From: Streptomyces sp. JH34
Lineage (GTDB): Bacteria > Actinomycetota > Actinomycetes > Streptomycetales > Streptomycetaceae
Reading direction: 5' to 3'
NCBI RefSeq assembly: GCF_029428875.1
Contig: NZ_JAJSOO010000001.1
Coordinates: 5,704,001 to 5,768,000 of the forward strand
Length of the DNA: 64,000 nt
Each line of letters opens with the position of its first letter. Within the stretch, counting starts at the first letter, position 1. Below the pieces are notes generated by a model, which had not been told where the DNA came from, searched no databases, and worked only from the letters and a program-made list of their open reading frames with translations. Shown piece by piece: positions 25,635-32,882 of this stretch. Made by a program: the position numbers and the translations under genes.

Positions 25635-26182
25635 TGGCCCGCAGGCACGATCCCGAGCGGCGCGAGCGCATCATCGAGGCCGCCATCCGCGTCGTCGGCG
25701 CCAAGGGCATCGCCGGCCTCAGTCACCGCACCGTGGCCGCTGAGGCCGATGTGCCGCTCGGCTCGACGACGTATCACTTCGCGTCGCTGGACGAACTGCT
25801 GGTCGCCGCGCTCCGCCGGTGCAACGAGAACTTCGCCCGGATGGTCCGGGAGGGGCCCCATCTCTCCGACCCGGCCGTCCCCCTCGCCGACGCGCTGACC
25901 CGGCTGCTGGGGGAGTGGTTCTCGGGTGGGCGCGGGCCGATGGAGCTGGAGTACGAGCTGTATCTCGCGGCGCTGCGACGGCCCGCCCTGCGGCCGGTCG
26001 CCGGCGAGTGGGCCGACGCGCTGGTCGCGCCGATCGCCCACCGCACCGACCCGGCGACCGCACGGGCGCTCACGGCGCTGGTGGACGGGATCTGCCTCCA
26101 GGCGCTCCTGACCGGGGGCGAGTTCGACCCGGAGTACACCAGGGAGATGCTCGCCAGGATCGCCGAGGGGCCGGCCGGCTGA
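25634..26182 (+). CDS. TetR family transcriptional regulator of the SMR pump
   Basis: 182 residues from ATG sharing a base with the SMR stop. The N-terminal HTH is IIEAAIRVVGAKGIAGLSHR, then TVAAEADVPLGSTTYHFASL, the classical TetR recognition helix pattern. The C-terminal ligand domain (about 70-182) is alpha-helical with an all-helical ending. Encoded directly after the pump and downstream of the paired operators, it is very probably their repressor and induced by pump substrates. Confidence 0.9.
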   Translation: MARRHDPERRERIIEAAIRVVGAKGIAGLSHRTVAAEADVPLGSTTYHFASLDELLVAALRRCNENFARMVREGPHLSDPAVPLADALTRLLGEWFSGGRGPMELEYELYLAALRRPALRPVAGEWADALVAPIAHRTDPATARALTALVDGICLQALLTGGEFDPEYTREMLARIAEGPAG

Positions 26183-26368
26183 GCGCGGTCGGACGGCGCC
26201 CCGGCGTGCGGGCTCCCTCGGGGCGTGGCCCGGCACGGCGCCGCACGGCCGGGTGACGGCGACGCCCGGGGCCCCGGGCGGCAGCCGGGCCGGCGGGAGA
26301 CGGACGGACACGCTCCGGCACCCGGGACCGGTTCGCCCGCGCGGGGCTCGGACGGTTAGGTTCTGTGC

Positions 26369-27367
26369 ATGACCGACTCGACTTCCCAGGGCTCCGCCCG
26401 CACCACCGGCGCCGTCGCCGCCGGCCTCGCCACCATCGCCGGTGACGGCACCGTCCTCGACACCTGGTTCCCCGCCCCCGAGCTCGCCGCCGAGCCCGGG
26501 CCGGCCGGCACGCAGCGTCTGAGCCCCGAGGAGGCGGTGAACCGCCTCGGCGAGGGTGCCGCCAAGGCCATCGGCGTGGACGCGCGCCGCGGGGTGGAGG
26601 TCGTCGCCGTGTCCACGGTCATCTCCTCGCTGGACGACAAGCCGCTGGACGCGCACGACACCTACCTGCGGCTGCACCTGCTCTCGCACCGTCTCGTCCA
26701 GCCGCACGGCCAGAACCTCGACGGCATCTTCGGCTTCCTCGCCAACGTCGCCTGGACGTCGCTCGGTCCGGTGGCCGTGGACGACCTGGAGAAGGTCCGG
26801 CTGAACGCCCGCGCCGAGGGCCTGCACCTCCAGGTCACCTCCGTGGACAAGTTCCCCCGGATGACGGACTACGTCGCGCCCAAGGGCGTGCGGATCGCGG
26901 ACGCCGACCGGGTCAGGCTCGGGGCGCACCTCGCCTCCGGCACGACCGTGATGCACGAGGGCTTCGTCAACTTCAACGCGGGCACCCTCGGCACCTCCAT
27001 GGTCGAGGGCCGCATCTCCGCGGGCGTCGTCATCGGCGACGGGTCCGACATCGGCGGCGGCGCCTCCACCATGGGCACGCTGTCCGGCGGCGGCAAGGAG
27101 CGCATCGCCATCGGGAAGCGCTGCCTGATCGGCGCCGAGGCCGGCATCGGGATCGCGCTCGGCGACGAGTGCGTCGTCGAGGCCGGGCTGTACGTCACGG
27201 CAGGCACCCGGGTCACGATGCCGGACGGGCAGATCGTCAAGGCGCGCGAGCTGTCCGGCGCCTCGAACATCCTCTTCCGCCGCAACTCGGTCTCCGGCGC
27301 CGTCGAGGCCCGGCCGAACAACGCGGTGTGGGACGGGCTCAACGACGTCCTGCACAGCAACGACTAG
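26369..27367 (+). CDS. dapD: 2,3,4,5-tetrahydropyridine-2,6-dicarboxylate N-succinyltransferase
   Basis: 332 residues from ATG. Catalyses succinyl-CoA-dependent acylation of tetrahydrodipicolinate in the succinylase route to diaminopimelate and lysine. Actinobacterial DapD length. The left-handed beta-helix region is recognisable from hexapeptide-like repeats: MHEGFVNFNAGTLGTSMVEG, ISAGVVIGDGSDIGGGAST and IGKRCLIGAEAGIGIALGD, then a C-terminal IVKARELSGASNILFRRNS. It converges on the dapA-like gene with stop codons overlapping in CTAG. Confidence 0.95.
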   Translation: MTDSTSQGSARTTGAVAAGLATIAGDGTVLDTWFPAPELAAEPGPAGTQRLSPEEAVNRLGEGAAKAIGVDARRGVEVVAVSTVISSLDDKPLDAHDTYLRLHLLSHRLVQPHGQNLDGIFGFLANVAWTSLGPVAVDDLEKVRLNARAEGLHLQVTSVDKFPRMTDYVAPKGVRIADADRVRLGAHLASGTTVMHEGFVNFNAGTLGTSMVEGRISAGVVIGDGSDIGGGASTMGTLSGGGKERIAIGKRCLIGAEAGIGIALGDECVVEAGLYVTAGTRVTMPDGQIVKARELSGASNILFRRNSVSGAVEARPNNAVWDGLNDVLHSND

Positions 27368-28251
27368 TCGGTAGCGGCGAGGAGTTCCTCGTACAGCCCA
27401 CGCAGCCCGGCGGCCGCCTCACGGCCGGCGGGCTGCAGCGGTTCACGGACCGGGCCCGCGCCCAGCAGCGCCTTCGCGGTGACCGTGCCGGGCAGCCCGG
27501 CGGCCATCATGGCCTCGACCAGCGGGGCGACCAGCCCGTTGAGGCGTGCCGCCTCCGCGGTGTCACCGGCGTCGAACGCGTCCAGCACGGCCCGCATCTG
27601 ACGGGGGACCGCGTTGGCGACCGTGCTGACGTAACCCGCCCCGCCGATCGCGTACATCGGGAGGTTCAGTTCCTCGCAGCCCGAGTAGTACGCCAGCGAG
27701 GTCCGCGCCATCACCCCGGTGGCCGCGAGCAGGTCGTACGAACAGTCCTTGACCGCCAGGACGCGCGGGTGGCGCGCCAGACGCAGCAGCGTCGCCGGTT
27801 CGACGCGCGTGCCGGTGCGGCCCGGGATGTCGTACAGCATCAGCCCGATGCCGGTCGCCTCCGCGACCTTGAGGAAGTGCGCCTCCACGGCGGCCTGCGG
27901 CGGGCGGCTGTAGTACGGGGTCACCACCAGCAGGCCGTCCGCGCCCGCCGCCTCGGCCTCCTGCGCGAGCCGGACCGTGTGCCGGGTGTCGGAGCTTCCC
28001 ACCCCCGCGATCAGCGGGACCGAGGCGCCGACCTCCTCCCGGACCGCGCGCAGCAGCGCGGTCTTCTCCTCGTCCGTCGTGGTCGGCGACTCGCCTGTGG
28101 TGCCGCTGAGCACGAGGCCGTCGCAGCCGTCCGCGACGAGGCCGGCGGCATGTCGGCGGGCGGCGTCCAGATCCAGACCACCTGTGGCGGTGAACGGCGT
28201 GATCATGGCGCAGAGTGCGCGGCCGAAGGGCCCGGCGGTGTGCGAAGTCAT
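27364..28251 (-). CDS. dapA: 4-hydroxy-tetrahydrodipicolinate synthase
   Basis: 295 residues from ATG (MTSHTAGPFG), typical DapA length. Condenses pyruvate with aspartate semialdehyde, the first step to lysine and diaminopimelate. Visible are the TTGES loop (51-55), LMLYDIPGRTG with catalytic Tyr140 and substrate Arg145, and the Schiff-base Lys168 in VLAVKDCSYD. All point to true DHDPS rather than a sugar-acid paralog. A further upstream in-frame codon exists at 28287. It lies tail-to-tail with dapD, so the two lysine genes are not one operon. Streptomyces usually carries several DapA paralogs, so which one is housekeeping is open. Confidence 0.85.
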   Translation of the reverse strand: MTSHTAGPFGRALCAMITPFTATGGLDLDAARRHAAGLVADGCDGLVLSGTTGESPTTTDEEKTALLRAVREEVGASVPLIAGVGSSDTRHTVRLAQEAEAAGADGLLVVTPYYSRPPQAAVEAHFLKVAEATGIGLMLYDIPGRTGTRVEPATLLRLARHPRVLAVKDCSYDLLAATGVMARTSLAYYSGCEELNLPMYAIGGAGYVSTVANAVPRQMRAVLDAFDAGDTAEAARLNGLVAPLVEAMMAAGLPGTVTAKALLGAGPVREPLQPAGREAAAGLRGLYEELLAATD

Positions 28252-28393
28252 GTCCGCAGTCTCCGCCCCCGGTCCGCGCGGGTCCACTTAGATCTGCTTG
28301 GGGTGAGTGGCAACGGATGCTGAACGGTGAACCCGCTGTCTGGCATGATCGAACAGATCGGCGACGGACCGTTCCAGGGGTGGGGTACACGGA

Positions 28394-29032
28394 ATGCGCG
28401 TGCGGAAGACGGTCCCGGCGGCCGTGCTCACGGCGGCCGCGGCACTGACGTTGTCCGGCTGTGCCGGATTCCTCGTCCCGGCGGGTGAGGGGGAGCCGGA
28501 ACGGAGCCGGGCGGCTGAGGAGCGGACGGCAGGCCCCGCCCCGGCCCCTGCTCCAGGGGTCACGACGGACGCCCCCGCCCAGGGTGCGCCGAGCCCCTCG
28601 GTGCCGGCCGGTGGCTGTCCGGCATCCGGCGCCGTCGTGGACATGGGGCCCGTCGAGGCCGCGATGTTCCACCGCGCCGTCACGCTCACGCTCACCAACT
28701 GCGGGAAGCGGCCGTACCGCGTCCACGGCTACCCGTCGGTCCGGGCGCTGGGTGACGACGGTGAGCGCATCCCCGTCCCCGTGAACGCGGGAGGATCGAT
28801 GTTCGGCAACGACGAGGGGCCCGAGGAGGTCGTGCTCGACCCCGGCGGGAAGGTCACATCGATACTGGCCTGGGTCTCCACCGAGGAGGGCGGCGACCTC
28901 ATCGAGGGCGACGCCCTGGAGATCGCGGCCGCGCCGGACGCCGGGGCACGGGTCTTCCCGCTGGAGGAACACGACGTCCGGCTGATGGACGAACTGAACA
29001 CGACGGCGTGGCGGACGGCCGCAACCGGATGA
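28394..29032 (+). CDS. DUF4232-type secreted lipoprotein
   Basis: 212 residues from ATG. Signal peptide MRVRKTVPAAVLTAAAALTL, then lipobox LSGC (Cys at about 23). A low-complexity Pro/Ala linker follows (GPAPAPAPGVTT). The folded domain from about residue 73 starts CPASGAVVDMG and includes LTLTNCGKRPYRVHGYPSVRAL and PGGKVTSILAW, the pattern of DUF4232 proteins. Function unknown; it is predicted on the outer face of the membrane. Single gene. Confidence 0.8.
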   Translation: MRVRKTVPAAVLTAAAALTLSGCAGFLVPAGEGEPERSRAAEERTAGPAPAPAPGVTTDAPAQGAPSPSVPAGGCPASGAVVDMGPVEAAMFHRAVTLTLTNCGKRPYRVHGYPSVRALGDDGERIPVPVNAGGSMFGNDEGPEEVVLDPGGKVTSILAWVSTEEGGDLIEGDALEIAAAPDAGARVFPLEEHDVRLMDELNTTAWRTAATG

Positions 29033-29328
29033 ACGGCCGTGGCCTCGACCGCGCTTGACGTACCGGGGGCCGCTCGGGCGCACGCCGACGCCCCTGCCGC
29101 GCCCGGAGGGGGCGCCGGATCACCGACACCCGGCGGGAGACCGGGTCCGCGCCCGGAGAGCGGGACCGTGCGCCGCTGGACGTCCGCCCCCGGCCTCTGC
29201 GCGGACCTGGGGTGGAACCGGGCGGCACGGGACGAAATACGTCTACGCTGGAGCCGCGGCCGAGGACCCGTACAGACAGGGCCGGCCCTTTGCCCACATC
29301 CCGCGCACGCCCCGAGGAGAACCCCCTG

Positions 29329-30795
29329 ATGTCCGCAGAGCGCCCCTCCCTGCCGCCGGTGCGGCTGCACACCGAGGCCGAGCTGGCACGGGACGCGCTG
29401 GCCGCTCCGCTGCTCGCCCGGGCCGTCCGCCTCGCCCGCTGGGCCGGCCCCGCGACCCGGGTGGGCGCCGGGGGAGAGCTCGCCGAGGCGCAACTGCCCG
29501 CGGCAGCCGAGCACCTGGGCCTCGGCGACGACGAGGACGGCGCGGCGTACGCCAGCGAGGCGTGGCGCCTCGCCGTCGACACGGGGCTCCTCGACGTCGA
29601 GGACCCGGAGGACGAGGACGCCGAGGGCGACGCGGAGGGCACCGTCACGGCAGGGGAGAACCTGGGCCTGCTGACCTCCGGATCGCCGCAGGACGTCCTC
29701 GCGATCTGGCTCGACGGCCTGGATGCGGTGCACGCGGACGCCACCGCACCGGCCTTCGACGACTTCGCCGACCTCGTCCGCGAGGACGGCAGCGTCGACT
29801 TCGACGCCCTGGACTGGGACCCCGAGGAGGAGGCCGAGTTCCTCGACGGAGTGCTCGGCAACCTCTATCTGCTGACGCTCTCGGAGGCCGGCCCCGCGGA
29901 CGGCCCCGTGCCGCTGCCCGCTCTCGCCGCGTCCATGGTGGTGCCCGAGGACATGGGCGAGCCCACCGACGACGTCCTGGAACAGGTGTCCGAGGTCATG
30001 ATGCGGCTGGACGACCAGTTCCGGGTCCTCGCCCCCATCGGGATCGTCGAATACCGGCCGGTGGACGAGGCGTTGCTGACCGAGGAGGGCGAGGAGGCGA
30101 CGCCGCCCGCCGACGACGAGGACGTCACCCGCTACGGCATGGTGAGGCTGACCCCGCTCGGTCTCTACGGCATCCGGGAGCGGATGCTGGAGGCGGGCGT
30201 GGACGCCCCCGCCGTCGGTGACCTCGCGGACAAGGGCGCCGACGTCCTCCTCGACGGCATCGCGTACTACCCCGAGGAGGCCGCGCGCACCGAGGTCGGC
30301 CTCTGGCTCGGCCGGCGCGGGGCTGAAGGGGCGGAGGCGGCCGCGGCGGAACTCCTGGGCGCGGCACGCGGCGCCGACGGGCGCGCACCTCTGCGCAGGC
30401 TCCACTGCCAGCAGGCCCTCGCGCTGGTCGGGCCGGAGGCCGAGCCCGCCGTGCGCGCCGTGCTCGGTGACCCCGAGCTCGGCGGACTGGCGCGGGTCTG
30501 GCTCGCGGAGCGTGGCGCGGCGGACGTACCGGCGCCCCCGGAGCAGATGATCTTCTGGCTCGCCGTCGACACGATCGCCGCGCAACTGGACGCCGACGAC
30601 GATCTGGACGAGCTCCAGGAGCTGGTCGAGGGGCTCTCCGGCCAGCACAGCGGCTTCTTCGACCAGGCGTGGAGGGTCGAGCACCCCGCGACGGCGGAGG
30701 TGCTGGAGGCCGTGGGGCGGCTGCACCGGGACCGGAAGATCGCGAAGGCGGCCCGCAAGTCCGCCTTCAAGGCCCGCTCGCGCGCGAAGGGCTGA
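29329..30795 (+). CDS. Large acidic conserved protein of unknown function
   Basis: 488 residues from ATG with GAGGAGA 7 nt upstream. Strongly acidic, with an Asp/Glu-rich run (EDPEDEDAEGDAEG) near residue 86. No signal peptide or membrane segment. The C-terminal half looks helical with HEAT-like spacing (RAPLRRLHCQQALALVGPEA, EPAVRAVLGDPELGGLARVW), and the protein ends in a basic tail (AARKSAFKARSRAKG). I recall similar uncharacterised proteins throughout Streptomyces but no function. The preceding 296 bp (29033-29328) shows no further gene. Confidence 0.72.
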   Translation: MSAERPSLPPVRLHTEAELARDALAAPLLARAVRLARWAGPATRVGAGGELAEAQLPAAAEHLGLGDDEDGAAYASEAWRLAVDTGLLDVEDPEDEDAEGDAEGTVTAGENLGLLTSGSPQDVLAIWLDGLDAVHADATAPAFDDFADLVREDGSVDFDALDWDPEEEAEFLDGVLGNLYLLTLSEAGPADGPVPLPALAASMVVPEDMGEPTDDVLEQVSEVMMRLDDQFRVLAPIGIVEYRPVDEALLTEEGEEATPPADDEDVTRYGMVRLTPLGLYGIRERMLEAGVDAPAVGDLADKGADVLLDGIAYYPEEAARTEVGLWLGRRGAEGAEAAAAELLGAARGADGRAPLRRLHCQQALALVGPEAEPAVRAVLGDPELGGLARVWLAERGAADVPAPPEQMIFWLAVDTIAAQLDADDDLDELQELVEGLSGQHSGFFDQAWRVEHPATAEVLEAVGRLHRDRKIAKAARKSAFKARSRAKG

Positions 30796-31078
30796 GCCGC
30801 GGCCGCACGGAGTCACAGGCGCGCCCGCTCCGGACCACCGGGCATCCCGTGGTGGGCGTGAGGGCCTGAGCACCTGGAGGCGTGCGGGCCGTCCGGCGGG
30901 AGGGTTTTCGGCCAGGACGGCCGACCCGGGCCGCACCGGGTGTCCCGCTTCGTCCCCGAACGCGGCACGGTTTGATGTGCAGGCCCGCTCGACGTCGCAC
31001 GTCGTTCAACTCCTGTTGGTGCGGGGGAGGGAGCGTGATCGCGCCAACCACCCGGCCACGCACCAGCAGGAGTCCGCG
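30796..31078. other. Gene-free 283-bp leader of the PhoX-like gene
   Basis: No open frame with coding character. A short inverted repeat (CCACC...GGTGG near 30837-30857) may terminate the upstream gene. At 31004-31025 two adjacent 11-nt units, GTTCAACTCCT and GTTGGTGCGGG, loosely resemble the Streptomyces PHO-box direct repeat (GTTCA-type units), placed 54 bp before the phosphatase start. The second unit is poor. Confidence 0.3.
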
Positions 31079-32548
31079 ATGTCGATCACGCGCAGGGAAT
31101 TCAGCAGACAGTCCGCCCTCACCGGCGCCGGCATAGCCCTGACCGGCGCCGTCGGCACCCTGGCCACGGCCCCCGGCGCCCTGGCAGCCGATGACGCGCG
31201 ACACGGCGACGGGCACGGGCACGACGACGGCAAGGGCCACGGGCACGGCAAGGAGCTGGGCTACGGCCCGCTGCTGCCCGACCCGAAGGGCATCCTCGCG
31301 CTGCCCGCCGGATTCTCGTACCGCGTCCTCACCCACAGCGGTGTCACCAAGCTGGAGACCGGCGAGCCGACCCCCTCCAACCACGACGGCACCGCCGCCT
31401 TCGAAGGGGCCCGTGGAGTCACCCTCCTGGTCAACAACCACGAGCTGAGCGGCACCCGGGCCGGCTGGGAGCACCCCGTCCCGCTCACCGACGGCCTCGT
31501 GTACGACCCGGTCGCGGCCGGCGGCTGCACGGTCGTGGAGACGCGCCGCGACGGCCGCACCGCCGAGTGGGTCGGCATCGCGGGCACCTCGACCAACTGC
31601 GCGGGCGGCAGCACCGAGTGGGGCACCTGGCTCACCTGTGAGGAGACCGAGGACAAGGCCGGCAAGAACGGCCTCCTCAAGGACCACGGCTACGTCTTCG
31701 AGGTCGACCCCTACGACAAGCGCGCCAACCGCGACCCGCGCCCGATCAAGGCGTTCGGGCGGTACGCCCACGAGGCCGTCGTCATCGACCCGAAGCGCGG
31801 CCACGCCTACCTGACCGAGGACGCGTCCGGCCCCAACGGCCTGCTCTACCGCTGGGTCCCGCCGCACGGCTTCAAGCACGGGCGCGGCAAGCTGCGCACC
31901 CTGGCCGACGACGCCGGTGTCCTGCAGGCCACCAAGTGCTTCGACAAGAAGGGCGCGTTCGTCGACGACCTGTCCCGGGCGACGGAGATCGGCACCGTCT
32001 ACGGCGTGGACTGGGTCGACGTACCCGACCGTGACGCGAGGACGGTCTCCGTCCGCAAGCAGTTCACCGAGGGGCAGGTCACCCGCGCCCGCAAGCTCGA
32101 AGGGATGTGGTGGGGCGACGGCGGCGCCTACATCGTCTCCTCCTTCGCGCGTGGCGAGAGCCCGGTCGCGCACGACGGCCAGGTCTGGTTCTACGACCCC
32201 AAGCGCCGCACGCTGACCCTGAAGGTGCTGCTCGGCGTCAACGCCGACCCCTCGAAGGACGGCGCCTTCGACGGCCCGGACAACATCACCGTGTCCCCCT
32301 ACGGCGGTCTGGTCATCGCCGAGGACGGCGAAGGCGTCCAGCACCTCTTCGGCGCGACCGACAGCGGCCGCACCTACCCGATCGCGCGCAACGAGCTGAA
32401 CGGCGGCACGGAGGAGGACCCCTCCTACAGCGAATTCACCGGGGTCACCTTCTCGCCCGACGGAAAGACGCTGTTCGCCAACATCCAGACGCCGGGCATC
32501 ATGCTCGCCATCACCGGCCCGTGGAAGCGTCAGCCGGACAAGCACTGA
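31079..32548 (+). CDS. Tat-exported PhoX-like phosphatase (DUF839)
   Basis: 489 residues from ATG with AGGAG upstream. The twin-arginine signal ITRREFSRQSALTGAG and a hydrophobic stretch end near ALAADD. A His/Gly/Asp-rich segment (residues ~40-58, e.g. HGDGHGHDDGKGHGHG) follows, then a PhoX/DUF839 domain: LLVNNHELSGTRAGWEHP, TWLTCEETEDKAG, YGRYAHE-like FGRYAHEAVVIDP, AYLTEDASGPNGLLYRWVPP and DNITVSPYGGLVIAED. The family are calcium- and iron-dependent alkaline phosphatases of phosphate starvation. The His-rich stretch may bind metal. Monocistronic, ended by a hairpin. Confidence 0.88.
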   Translation: MSITRREFSRQSALTGAGIALTGAVGTLATAPGALAADDARHGDGHGHDDGKGHGHGKELGYGPLLPDPKGILALPAGFSYRVLTHSGVTKLETGEPTPSNHDGTAAFEGARGVTLLVNNHELSGTRAGWEHPVPLTDGLVYDPVAAGGCTVVETRRDGRTAEWVGIAGTSTNCAGGSTEWGTWLTCEETEDKAGKNGLLKDHGYVFEVDPYDKRANRDPRPIKAFGRYAHEAVVIDPKRGHAYLTEDASGPNGLLYRWVPPHGFKHGRGKLRTLADDAGVLQATKCFDKKGAFVDDLSRATEIGTVYGVDWVDVPDRDARTVSVRKQFTEGQVTRARKLEGMWWGDGGAYIVSSFARGESPVAHDGQVWFYDPKRRTLTLKVLLGVNADPSKDGAFDGPDNITVSPYGGLVIAEDGEGVQHLFGATDSGRTYPIARNELNGGTEEDPSYSEFTGVTFSPDGKTLFANIQTPGIMLAITGPWKRQPDKH

Positions 32549-32556
32549 CATCCGCA

Positions 32557-32597
32557 CACGCGGCGCGGGCGGGAAATTCCCTCGCGCGCCGCGCGTG
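32557..32597 (+). terminator. Imperfect hairpin after phoX-like gene
   Basis: CACGCGGCGCG pairs with CGCGCCGCGCGTG (2-nt bulge) across a 15-nt A/T-containing loop, 9 bp beyond the stop. Confidence 0.5.
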
Positions 32598-32699
32598 CGT
32601 CCTCCTAGAGTCATGGCCATGCACCTCCCGGTGCGAAGGCAGCGGCTACTTCCTTTCCCGAAATACGCCGCAGCCGTCCTGATCTCGGGAGGCACATGC

Positions 32700-32845
32700 G
32701 CCGGGGTGCCCGGTGCGCAGGCGACGGATACTTCTTTGATCCGAGTGTTGCGGGTTCGAGTCCCGCCCGGCCACGGCCGGTAGCTCAACCGGACAGAGCA
32801 TCGGAATAGCACCGCCGCCGACTCCTGATCTCGGGCACCCCTCCT
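32700..32845 (+). ncRNA. yrlA: YrlA-type bacterial Y RNA with permuted tRNA-like module
   Basis: The order of tRNA parts is circularly permuted. The anticodon-stem 3' strand TCCGA is at 32740-32744. The T arm follows (GCGGG-TTCGAGT-CCCGC, 32750-32766). A closed acceptor-like hairpin CCGGC-CACG-GCCGG spans 32768-32779 approximately. Next come TA, the D arm (GCTC...GAGC, 32783-32799) and the anticodon-stem 5' strand TCGGA (32801-32805). Outside this, GGCGACGG (32720-32727) pairs with CCGCCGCC (32812-32819) with one A-C mismatch, and GGGGTGCCCG (32703-32712) pairs perfectly with CGGGCACCCC (32832-32841), giving a Y-RNA stem with internal loops. It lies directly upstream of a Ro60 gene, the known context of YrlA, whose tRNA mimicry is established. 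Exact ends are inferred from the stem. Confidence 0.88.
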
Positions 32846-32882
32846 CCGCTGTGTCCTCTCCCATGAATTCGGGGGAATTCAC

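Noticed and set aside
29033..29328. Small coding frames in the 296-bp gap before the acidic protein
   Set aside because: All are Pro/Gly/Arg-rich without start signals or third-position bias; the gap reads as leader sequence.
32731..32805. An ordinary tRNA gene, because of GGTTCGAGTCCC and TAGCTCAAC...GAGC
   Set aside because: The 3' half precedes the 5' half, the acceptor strands are joined in a hairpin, and there is no 7-nt anticodon loop. It is a tRNA mimic, not a tRNA.
32696..32809. 37-codon frame with GGAGG-CAC-ATG just inside the Y RNA
   Set aside because: It runs straight through the T arm, acceptor-like hairpin and D arm. The base-paired RNA structure explains the sequence better, and the peptide is low-complexity Arg/Pro.
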